Positions 11,090 through 19,746 of a DNA stretch of 64,000 nt are shown here, in pieces (the stretch's first letter is position 1; each line of letters starts with the position of its first letter). Below the pieces are notes generated by a model, which was given only the letters and a program-made list of their open reading frames with translations, ran no database searches and was not told the DNA's origin. The translations under genes were made by a program, and so were the position numbers. The stretch is from NCBI RefSeq assembly GCF_947179515.1, contig NC_067481.1, forward strand, positions 6,756,070 through 6,820,069, read 5' to 3'. Source of the DNA: Apodemus sylvaticus (taxonomy: Eukaryota > Chordata > Mammalia > Rodentia > Muridae).

Positions 11090-11316
11090 AAAAAGATTTT
11101 ATTTTTACTTTATGTGTATGAGTGTTTTGCCTGCTTGCATATAAATACACCACATGTGTTGTGCCTGATGACCAGGGAGGCCAGAGGAGAGCATTGGAGC
11201 CCCTGGAACTGGACTTGTGGAAAGTTGTGAGCTGCCACGTAGTGTGGGAATCAAATCCAGGTCCTCTGCAAGAGCAGCTCGTGCTCCTAACTGCTGGGCA
11301 ATCTCTCTTTAGTGCT
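11090..11316 (-). repeat. B3 SINE
   Basis: Reversed B3: GTGTATGAGTGTTTTGCCTG, GGAACTGGACTTGTGG, TCAAATCCAGGTCCTCTGC, CTAACTGCTGGGCAATCTC. Confidence 0.85.
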
Positions 11317-11319
11317 TTT

Positions 11320-11745
11320 AGAGGTTTAGTTGACAAATACAAGCGCCTAGATTTATGTGAAATTTCCCAATATAGTTAATATGTATGTTAAAAATAAATA
11401 AATTTATTTATTTATTTATAGCCATTGAGTTAATAGATTGTGGGAGGTATGAGCGGTGGCTGATCAGATCCGAGTCTGAATTTTAGGTGAGATATTCCTG
11501 TGAGGCATCTTTCTAAGCCTCTGGGTCCTTATAGTTGAGACCCTGGGTGACGATAGGGCCTTCCTAGGAGACTATTCAATAAGATCCGAATCACTGAGTC
11601 AGTGGTCAGCAAAGGACAGATGTGTTGTGGTGACTAGTGAAGCAAGGAGCTGGAACAGGAAGGAAAAGAGAGAGGGAAAGGAAGGAGGGAGGAAGGGAGC
11701 AGAGTGTGATCTGGTAGAAAAAGAGCTAAAGTAGATTTCACACAG
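11320..11745. other. Unique intergenic stretch
   Basis: No gene recognised; an (AAAT)/(TTTA) palindromic AT-rich run sits at about 11,391-11,420. Confidence 0.4.
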
Positions 11746-11751
11746 AGTTTT

Positions 11752-11926
11752 TGTTGTTGTTTTTGGTTTTTTTGTTTTTTTGTTTTTTCCGAGACAGGGT
11801 TTCTCTGTATAGCCCTGGCTGTCCTGGAACTCACTCTGTAGACCAGGCTGGTCTCGAACTCAGAAATCCGCCTGCCTCTATCTCCCAAGTGCTGGGATTA
11901 AAGGCGTGTGCCACCACCGCCCGGCA
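11752..11926 (-). repeat. B1 SINE
   Basis: Full reversed B1; CACACAGAGTTTT on both sides is the target duplication. Confidence 0.93.
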
Positions 11927-11969
11927 TCACACAGAGTTTTACAAGTATCACAAGACACAGAAGACAGTT

Positions 11970-12172
11970 TTACATGGCTGCTGAGGCGCTACGTGAAGAA
12001 CGCTGTCACCACCAATCAATGATCTGAGTTCAATTCCAGGATCCACATGTTAGGATAAAAGGTGAGAACAAGCTCCTCCAGTTATAGACTGGACAGCACA
12101 CCATGCTCACATGTGGGCACACACACACACACACACATACACACACACACACATACACACACACACGGATTA
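11970..12172 (+). repeat. ID/B3-type SINE with CA-repeat tail
   Basis: GATCTGAGTTCAATTCCAGG with the following ACATG-rich region and an (AC)n run (12,116-12,168). Confidence 0.65.
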
Positions 12173-12339
12173 AATAAATGTAATTTTAAATGTATTACTT
12201 ATTTTGGAATGAATACTTTAAATTTATTTTAAACTAAGTATTTTCTTTATTAAACAATAATAAGTCAAATAAATAACAATGATTATAATATTAAAACTAG
12301 GTATTTTAAAATACAAAGAAGTAAAGTATGGAAGATTGG

Positions 12340-12650
12340 CCAGCTAGTGATGGGGCCTGCCTATAATCCCAGGACTCGGGAGGCAGAGGCAGGCAAATCT
12401 CTGAGTTTGAGGCTATCAGGGTCTACAAAGCAAGTTCCAGGACAGCCAAATCTACTCAGAGAAACCCTGTCTCAAGAAAAATAAAGTAGGCCGGGCAGTG
12501 GTGGCTCACGCCTTTAATCCCAGCACTTGGGAGGCAGAGGCAGGCAGATTTCTGAGTTCGAGGCCAGCCTGGTCTACAGAGTGAGTTCCAGGACAGCCAA
12601 GGCTACACAGAGAAAACCTGTCTCGAAGCGCCCCCCCCAAAAGAAAAATA
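12340..12650 (+). repeat. Two B1 SINEs in tandem
   Basis: An older copy (12,340-12,484) ending CCTGTCTCAAGAAAAATAAA is followed by a younger copy (12,490-12,650) starting GCCGGGCAGTGGTGGCTCAC. Confidence 0.88.
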
Positions 12651-12794
12651 AACTAGAAGACTGGTTCCCTTCTTCCCCTGTCCCCTAGTTCTTCATCCCT
12701 GTCCCCTAGGTCCACTAATATAAATTTCCTGTATATCCTGCCTGTCCATCCAGATATTCTCATATTCTCATTATATATATCTATATATATGATT

Positions 12795-12925
12795 TCTTTT
12801 TATAGTCCTGTCCTGGAACTTGCTTTGTAGACAAGACTGGCCTTGAACTCACGGAGATCCCCCTGCCTCTGGCTCCTGAGTGCTGGGATTAAAGGCCTGT
12901 GCTGCTGCTGCTGCCACCACCCCAT
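12795..12925 (-). repeat. Old B1 SINE with GCT triplets
   Basis: TTGCTTTGTAGACAAGACTGG and GTGCTGGGATTAAAGG, ending in a short (GCT)n run at the B1 head. Confidence 0.7.
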
Positions 12926-12929
12926 GTGG

Positions 12930-13200
12930 CTTTCATTAAAATTTTTTTTTAAAGCATACTAAAAGTTAAAAGTTGGAAACCCCAAACTGCCCATCAACTG
13001 AGAGTTAGTCAAATGAACCACAGAAATCTGACCTTCTATTTAATGAATTCTCTGTGATTATTGAAAATAAGATTTCCACTGGGGAAAAGGTTCACAATAC
13101 ACCACATTAAATCACCGAGTTTAAAAATAAAATCAACGTTGGAAGGAAATCACTGTTGAAGAGCACCGGATAAGAGTATTTTTTCAAGTTCCCTGCTCTA
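12930..13200. other. AT-rich intergenic stretch
   Basis: No gene or clear repeat. The passage near 12,970-13,060 may be a remnant of an old transposon but I cannot place it. Confidence 0.3.
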
Positions 13201-13204
13201 AACT

Positions 13205-13435
13205 GGGGCTGGGGTACAGGCCTGTAATCTCAGCTATTTGTGGGGCTGAAGCAGGAAGATCTCAAGTTCAAGGTTAGCTTGGGCTACACAGAGGGTTCGA
13301 GGTCAGCCTGGGCAAATTAAAGAGATGCTGTCTCAAAAATAAAAGGTATAAAGGAATTTGCAGTCATAACTCAGTGGCCGAATACTTGGCAACCATACCC
13401 AGGGCCGCGGGTTCCACCCCCTGTACCAGACAAAC
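13205..13435 (+). repeat. B4/ID-type SINE remnants
   Basis: B1-like part to about 13,345, then an ID-like segment (ACTCAGTGGCCGAATACTTGG). Confidence 0.5.
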
Positions 13436-13439
13436 AGAG

Positions 13440-13995
13440 ACACAAACAGAAAGCCTGTCCACGTATATGGCAGAGAGGTTTGACCATAAAAACAGCTCCC
13501 TACACAGTCCTATTGGGCCGTAAGCGCAGGGAGTATTTTGACAGTGTATTTACTCGGCTGCAGCCTGTGCCAGGCTGGGTGCAATCTTTTCAGCTATAAT
13601 AAGACACATGGGCTCAGAAAAGCAATATGATTCAGAAGCAGGAATCATAACTCCCAAAGCAAAGAGCCCCTCTCAGGGAGTCTCCTGGGCTTCATCTTTC
13701 ACGCAGGGTGTCGGGGAGGGGCCGAGGCGAGCTCGAAGATCTGAACTCTGGACTGCGGCTCATTCCCGACATTCTCCACTCGCCAAGCCCACATTGTCTT
13801 CATTCTCCGGGGTTTAGGTTCTCTTCTTGCCTGCTGGACACAGACTTGAGGTTGCATAGAGTCTCCTTCAGCTGCTTGAGGGTCCCAAGGAGAGGTAGAG
13901 GGGACACCAGTCGGAGACCTTATAAAAAAACCCAAGGGTCCCTTCCTTGGCTGTCAGGGTCTATTTCTGCTGGGCAGAATGCAGTTCTTTGAGAT

Positions 13996-13998
<3 letters not shown>
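13440..13998. other. SINE-free unique island
   Basis: About 550 bases free of recognisable SINEs in a SINE-dense region. Open frames occur on both strands but none resembles a known protein. Confidence 0.45.

Positions 13999-13999
<1 letters not shown>

Positions 14000-14039
<40 letters not shown>
14000..14039. repeat. GT microsatellite
   Basis: Uninterrupted (TG)20. Confidence 0.97.
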
Positions 14040-14041
<2 letters not shown>

Positions 14042-14219
14042 AGCGAGTGCTACTAAAACATTAATCACCCCAACTGAAAGAGGGTCTGCTATCTCAGAAA
14101 CATATTTCAGTATTCAACATTTAAAGGGCAGCTGTGGCACATGCATGCATACACAAATATGTGCACACATGCACACACACTAATAATAAATAAGAAATCC
14201 CCAAAAACCAAAATCCTAT

Positions 14220-14513
14220 TGTACTGGCTGGTTTTGTGTGTCAACTTGACACAAGCAGGAGTTATCACAGAGAAAGGAGCTTCAGGTGAGGAAATGCCTC
14301 CATGAGATCCAGCTGTGGGGCATTTTCTCAATTAGTGCTCAAGGGAGGAGGGCCCCTTGTGGGTGGTGCCATCCCTGGGCTGGTAGTCTTGGGTTCTATA
14401 AGAGAGCAGGCTGAGCAAGCCAGGGGAAGCAAGCCAGTAAGAAACATCCCTCCATGGCCTCTGCATCAGCTCCTGCTTCCTGACCTGCTCGAGTTCCAGT
14501 CCTGACTTCCTTT
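14220..14513 (+). repeat. MaLR 5' LTR, upstream part
   Basis: TG start, GGGCATTTTCTCAATTAGTG, GGGTTCTATAAGAGAGCAGG (TATA-like region). It matches 23,404 onward closely and is interrupted at 14,513 by a second retroelement; it continues at 18,636-18,745. Confidence 0.88.
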
Positions 14514-14782
14514 TGTTAGGCATAGGTGAGTTTAGCTCAATGGCCCCAGCTGAGCTATTTGCACAGGTCCCCCCCCCCCCCCACCCAGCTCAGCTTGATT
14601 TCTGTTTCCCACTGGGTGTGGTAGGGACTTCCCAAGTGTCTGACCTATGGCTATGATTGTTTTTTCCTGTTGTTCTTCCCTGGCCTCTCGTATATATTGC
14701 TGGACCCTCAGTAAAGCTTTGGCATTCTCCTTACAGAATGACCCGTGTCTGTTTTCTATCAATCCCCCAGGCCTACACCCGA
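14514..14782 (+). repeat. 5' LTR of the nested retroelement
   Basis: Contains a TATATA box (about 14,691) and an AGTAAA poly(A)-type signal (about 14,710). A 14-base C-run near 14,568 replaces sequence present in the 3' LTR. Homology to the 3' LTR stops at CCCGA (14,782). Confidence 0.85.
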
Positions 14783-15059
14783 GGTTCCAGAGGTTCCACC
14801 AAGATCGGGAAAGAGAGGAGCTCCTGACGGGATCATTCCAAGAAAGGCCTGCCGGCAAAGACAGAGGAACGCACTGGGGAAAATAAGGCGCTGGGAGAAA
14901 AGTGAAACAGCAGCTACAGATGGGTGCCTGAAATTGGGGCTTGAAAACAGAGAGACCAACTGAGGGACGCTGTCTTGGGTGGAGATCCACAGGAATGAGA
15001 AAAGTTATGTATCCAGCATGGTAAGCAACAGACAGCAATTATGTTAGTGCTATGTCATC

Positions 15060-15245
15060 TTTTTGTTTTTGTTTTTGTTTTTTGTTTTTGTTTTGGATTT
15101 GGCTTTTTTGAGACAGGGTTTCTCTGTATAGCTCTGGCTGTCCTGGAACTCACTCTGTAGACCAGGCTGGCCTCAAACTCAGAAATCTGCCTGCCTCTGC
15201 CTCCCAGGTGCTGGGATTACAGGCATGCGCCACCACCGCCCGGCT
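15060..15245 (-). repeat. B1 SINE inside the nested retroelement
   Basis: Full reversed B1; CTATGTCATCTTTT on both sides (about 15,050 and 15,248) is its target duplication. Confidence 0.93.
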
Positions 15246-15654
15246 AACTATGTCATCTTTTGAAGGCTGTTGTTGCAGGGATGCAAAAGGGATATGGACT
15301 AGACTGAATCAGTGTAGGTCCTAGGCTGAGATTAGCTAGGGTGTGACAGCAAATCAGGATGGGGAATTTTATTAGGCAAATTATCCACAGTCTAGAACTG
15401 CATCAGGCGAGAGGAATAGGGAATAAAATAAAATAAAAAGTAATTTGTGTATGTTCTTGTTTTCGTTGTTTGAAAGATTGTTGTTCTATGCTTCATGTTG
15501 AAAAGAAAAATTGGTAAAAATCTTTAGCTGCTGGCATTCCATCTCTTGATCCAGTCTCAGTTTACACAGCGGAGGCTGATTTAAGCTGCCCTGCATTCAA
15601 CTAGGAGCCAAGCACAGCTGGAGAAAAAGCTGCTTTTAGAAGGGCCAGTAGCAG

Positions 15655-16027
15655 CCAGGAGGCAGTAGTGGTGCACACCTGTAATCCCTACACTCTGGGA
15701 GACAGAGGCAGGAGGATTTCTTTTTTTTTTTTAAAGATTTATTTATTGTTATATGTTAAGTACACTGTAGCTGTACTTCAGACACACCAGAAGAGGGTGC
15801 CAGATCTCATTACGGATGGTTGTAAACCACCATGTGGTTGCTGGGGTTTGAACTCGGGACCTTCAGAACTGCAGTCAGTGCTCTTAACCACCAAGCCATC
15901 CCTCCAGCCCCGACAGGAGGATTTCTGAGTTCGAGGCCACTCTGGTCCACAGAGTGAGTTCCAGGACAGCCAGGGCTATACAGAGAAACCCTGTCTTGAA
16001 AAACCAAAAAAAGAAAAAAAAAAAAAG
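15655..16027 (+). repeat. B1 SINE split by a B2 SINE
   Basis: A plus-strand B1 is interrupted at AGGAGGATTTC (15,709-15,720). A reversed B2 (about 15,721-15,910) follows, then AGGAGGATTTC is repeated (15,915-15,925) and the B1 resumes at TGAGTTCGAGGCC. Confidence 0.93.
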
Positions 16028-16262
16028 GGCTAGTAGCTTCTCAAATTCTAGGACAAGTAGGCTGATGGTTATTTCTCCTAGAAAAATCTCTGCAGTTGTG
16101 ATTATTGGGTACAAAGTACTTTTTCTCTTGAAATTACAGCTAGGAAAAAAATTGGTTTAAATTTATAAGATTTGTGTAGTTGCTTCATTTTTGTTTCTGG
16201 TTGGTCTTAAAGGTATAAATATGTTTTGCATGTCTTGACTATAGAGTATTGACTTAGAAGTT

Positions 16263-16454
16263 TTTTTTAATTATTTTTTAAGATGTATTTATTCTATGTA
16301 AGAACACTGTAGCTGTCTTCAGACACACCAGAAGAGGGCATCAGATCTCATTATAGATGGTTGTGAGCCACCATGTGGTTACTGGGATTTGAATTCAGGA
16401 CCTCCGGAAGAGCAATCAGTGCACTTAACCTCTGAGCCACCTCTCCAGCCCCTG
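16263..16454 (-). repeat. B2 SINE
   Basis: Reversed B2 from the T/A-rich tail to CTGAGCCACCTCTCCAGCCC. Confidence 0.93.
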
Positions 16455-16808
16455 GAGAAATGACTACTAAAAACAGCTAGTAGAATTTTTCCGGGAACCC
16501 TCAAATTACAGATTTCTTTTGTTATTCAACCCTCATACAGTGGGGTCTAGATGCAGGCTACTGCCCTACAGGACAGGTGGGTGTTGGGCCTGGTCTTGGG
16601 CAAGAGGCTCATATTAGAAAATAATTTAAATTTGAGTAAATGACAAGCTCAGAGCTGCCTCAATGGAGGCTTGTGAGGCACTGTTTTTGTCTTGCAAACC
16701 CCACCTAGGAAATTTCAGATAAAAACAGCATTATTGACAGATCTATCCAGGTGTGGTTCAAAATATAATGCAAACTTAAGATCTATCAAAGGTTAATAAG
16801 GCTATGAA

Positions 16809-16970
16809 GCCGGGCGTAGTGGTACACACCTGTAATCCCAGCACTTGGGAGGCAGAGGCAGGCAGATTTCTGAGTTCGAGGCCAGCCTGGTCTACAGAGT
16901 AAGTTCCAGGACAGCCAGGGCTACACAGAGAAACCCTGTCTTGAAAAAACCAAAAACCAAACCAAAACAA
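16809..16970 (+). repeat. B1 SINE
   Basis: Full B1; AATAAGGCTATG repeated at about 16,795 and 16,972 is its target duplication. Confidence 0.93.
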
Positions 16971-16979
16971 AAAATAAGG

Positions 16980-18328
16980 CTATGGAAAACTTATGAAGAC
17001 ATTAAAATCTGGCCTGCCTACTCCATACAAAATTATTATGGATTCAGAAGGTTGTTTTTTGCTGTGCATCCTGATAATTGTAAAACAGTTTTTGGCTAAG
17101 ACATTGCTCTAAGCTCACAGGAGGACTTAAACCTCTGTTCTCAAGGTGGATGCAAATTGACTGGCAAAAGACAAATAACTTTACAGATAGTAGAGACGGC
17201 TACTGCGATCCGTTGTTTGTGTTATGTGCTCACAGCCGTTCCTTAGCAAAGAGAGCATTAATGTAGAGTCAGCCTTTTTCAATTCCAGGTAAAGTTTTAA
17301 CATCCTACTCTAAAGCTGTTGGTGTATTAATAAAGTATTGTTGGATAGAATCATGAAAGTATTTTGAAAAGAATGTCTTAAGAACCTGATGAAACATTTG
17401 TTCCTTGTTTCAATCAGCTATCAAATTGGTCATTGCAGAGTATTGATACTTGGCCTATTACATGGCAAGCCTTTTAGGCAAAATTGTTAATTGTTCTCCA
17501 AAAGACAAGTTGTTAAAATTTGCTTCCATGTATGCTTTTATATTTCCTATAGATTTATACATGTATTCCATAAAGAATATATCTACTGTATTTATAAACA
17601 GCTCTTCTATGGGAAGCATAACAGAGTAATATTACCTTACGTTTTACATTAGAGAATAGTTTGTTTTATTAAAAATAGTAATAGGAGTTAGTTAGATAGA
17701 ACTTCACTTTTTGGTTCCTGTCTTGTGCTTTGCAATGCTTCCTTGAATACTAAACCATGTGTTTTAGCCCCCTCTTTTCTGTAGTTTGAAAAGTCTCTAA
17801 TGAACCAGGAGAAGACAGGAAATTGAGTTGTTTTAGCAGATTGTATTGACAAATTGCTGAGAGTATGAAGATACGGTTGTGGTTATGAGAATTCCTGGAA
17901 TTGTGCCTATGCCTCTAAATGATGAAAGAGGACTCCCTGTCACCTTGTATCACCATAAGAGAGACTTTGGCATTACTGCCACCCCTGAGTAAAGAACAGG
18001 CTGGGTCCATGGCGCTAGGGTTTTTGGCTTGTGGAGCTGCTGCGTTGGGATTGTTCCTGCTAAACCGTATGTGCAAACAACAAAACCAGTCCAAAGCAGT
18101 AACTGAAAAAAAATGCTTATGTCTTTGGCACAGGATAATCTATCTGCTCAAATTTGGCTCAGCCTGTATCAAGAATAGTCTATGACGGGCAACTCCTTTG
18201 CAGTCCACACCAACCTAAGACAGGGGCTCTGATACTGGCAGAGAGTCTCAGAGATGGGTAATGGGAGTTGGATGGAAGGTGACCTAAGACAGACGCTATT
18301 CCTTTTCATAAAATAAAAAAGGGAGACC
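16980..18328 (+). other. Non-coding interior of the nested retroelement
   Basis: AT-rich sequence with no recognisable retroviral domain. A frame at 17,919-18,185 (88 codons) has a hydrophobic segment rich in Leu, Ala and Gly; I cannot relate it to a known envelope or other protein and regard it as chance or a remnant. Confidence 0.5.
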
Positions 18329-18635
18329 TGTTAGGCATCAGTGAGCTTAGCTCAACACCCCCAGCTGAGCTGTTTGCACAGGTTTCGTGAGAGAAGAACA
18401 TCCTGCCCTCAGCTTGATTCCTGTTTTCCCACCTGGTGTGGTAGGGATTTCCCAGGTGCCTGACCTATGGCTATGATTATTTTTTCCTGTTGTTTTTCCT
18501 GGCCTTTAGTATATATTGCAGGTCTCTCAGTAAAGCTTTGGCATTTTCCTTACTGAATGACCCGTGTCTGTGTTTTCTGTCAATCCCCCAGGCCTACGCC
18601 CGATACTCAGTACCATGGCAGCGCGGGCGCTGTCA
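18329..18635 (+). repeat. 3' LTR of the nested retroelement
   Basis: TGTTAGG start, TATATA (about 18,511), AGTAAAGC (about 18,530), ends GCTGTCA. Its last 31 bases include the palindrome-like CAGCGCGGGCGCTG. Confidence 0.88.
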
Positions 18636-18745
18636 CCTTTGGTGATGAACAGCAATGTGGAACTGTAAGCTGAATAAACCCTTTCCTCCCCAACTTGCTT
18701 CTTGGTCATGATGTTTCTGCAGGAATAGAAACCCTGACTAAGACA
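18636..18745 (+). repeat. MaLR 5' LTR, downstream part
   Basis: Resumes at CCTTTGGTGATGAACAGCA and carries the AATAAACCC poly(A)-type signal, as the 3' LTR does at about 23,728. Confidence 0.88.
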
Positions 18746-19746
18746 AATTATTACCAGCATAGTGGAGTATTCCTGTGACAAACTGACCATGTTTTGGGGA
18801 AGACTGTGGAAGGATTTTGGAACTTTGAGTTAGAAGAGCCACTGGGATGTTAAGAGCTCTGTGGGATGTTGTGTAGGAGCTTGGAAGATAATGTTGAGAA
18901 CAGTGCAGAAGATGGAGGCCTGGCTTGTGAAATTTCAGAGGGAAGATTAAAGACTCTTAATCAGGGCTATTGCTATTTTGATTGTGAAGTTTCTGTGGTT
19001 TTGATTAGCTGGAGCTGAAGAATCAACTGTGATTAACAAGATACCAGAACTACTAAAGTGAAACATTTGTATTACTGGGACTATTAATGCTGGTTATCTG
19101 GAGCTAAAAATTTAGTGGTGATTAAGAAGTGACCAGCATCATTGAAGTGACCTCTTCTGGGAAGTGTTTTCTGAGAACACAGAGGCTGTGTTCCAGAGAT
19201 AGCCAAGGTTTTACTTCATGCTGTGGCTGGACTTGGTACTGTGTAAGAGTTGCCCAGGTGGTACTGGTTTTGAAGGCATGAAGGGGTCATGAAGAGTAGC
19301 TGAGGCTTGGCACTGTGAGAGACCATGGAAGGCCATTGGTGAAGGTGCAGCCTTAGTTGGAATTGATGGCCCAGGACTGAAGGGGTCATGCAAAGGAGCT
19401 GAGGCTTGGCACCATGAAGAGAGCCTGTGAGAGGCTATTGGTGAAACCTCATTGCAGTGGAAGACAGCAATGTTTTGGAGATGCCAGTACCATGAGATGA
19501 CCACTAAGAACAGCAGCAGCAGTGGAGTACAGGCAGCTGGAGGCTAGAAGACAAGGTGTGTGCTACAAAGGGCAGAGCTGGAGAAGTGACCCAAGCCCTT
19601 GGAGGAGCCCAGAAGATTGTGAGTAGATCTCAGACACTGAACGGTTGGAGTTTGACTATGCTTTTGATTGTGACTGTGCCCTGATATTTTTCCCTCTTGA
19701 AGGAAGAAAGTATTTTAGTGGAGCCCACAGTTAAGAGACTTTTTAA
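18746..19746 (+). repeat. MaLR internal region
   Basis: Non-coding, GA/TG-rich sequence. It includes two internally repeated passages (AGCTGAGGCTTGGCAC at about 19,299 and 19,398, each followed by a GAGGCTATTGG/AAGGCCATTGG-type phrase). It is cut by the Ptbp1 retrocopy. Confidence 0.75.

Larger units (their letters stand above)
14514..18635 (+). mobile_element. Second LTR retroelement nested in the MaLR LTR
   Basis: A 5' LTR (14,514 to at least 14,782) and a 3' LTR (18,329-18,635) share the start TGTTAGGCAT and about 88% identity by eye. The 3' LTR is preceded by a polypurine tract (AAAAAAGGGAGACC at 18,315-18,328), and the whole is flanked by CCTTT at 14,509-14,513 and 18,636-18,640. The roughly 3.5-kb interior holds SINEs and AT-rich sequence with no recognisable gag, pol or env, so it is a decayed or non-autonomous element. 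The last bases of the 3' LTR (18,605-18,635) have no counterpart in the 5' LTR. LTR layout (AGTAAAGC signal) suggests a class II/ERVK-like relative, but family assignment is uncertain. Confidence 0.85.

Noticed and set aside
14532..15038. 168-codon minus-strand frame
   Set aside because: Lies across the 5' LTR and leader of the nested retroelement in antisense; no domain, and the C-run near 14,568 gives its glycine string.
17919..18185. 88-codon frame with a hydrophobic segment near the 3' LTR, in the position where env would be
   Set aside because: No resemblance to an envelope transmembrane domain beyond hydrophobicity, and the surrounding interior has no coding remnants.
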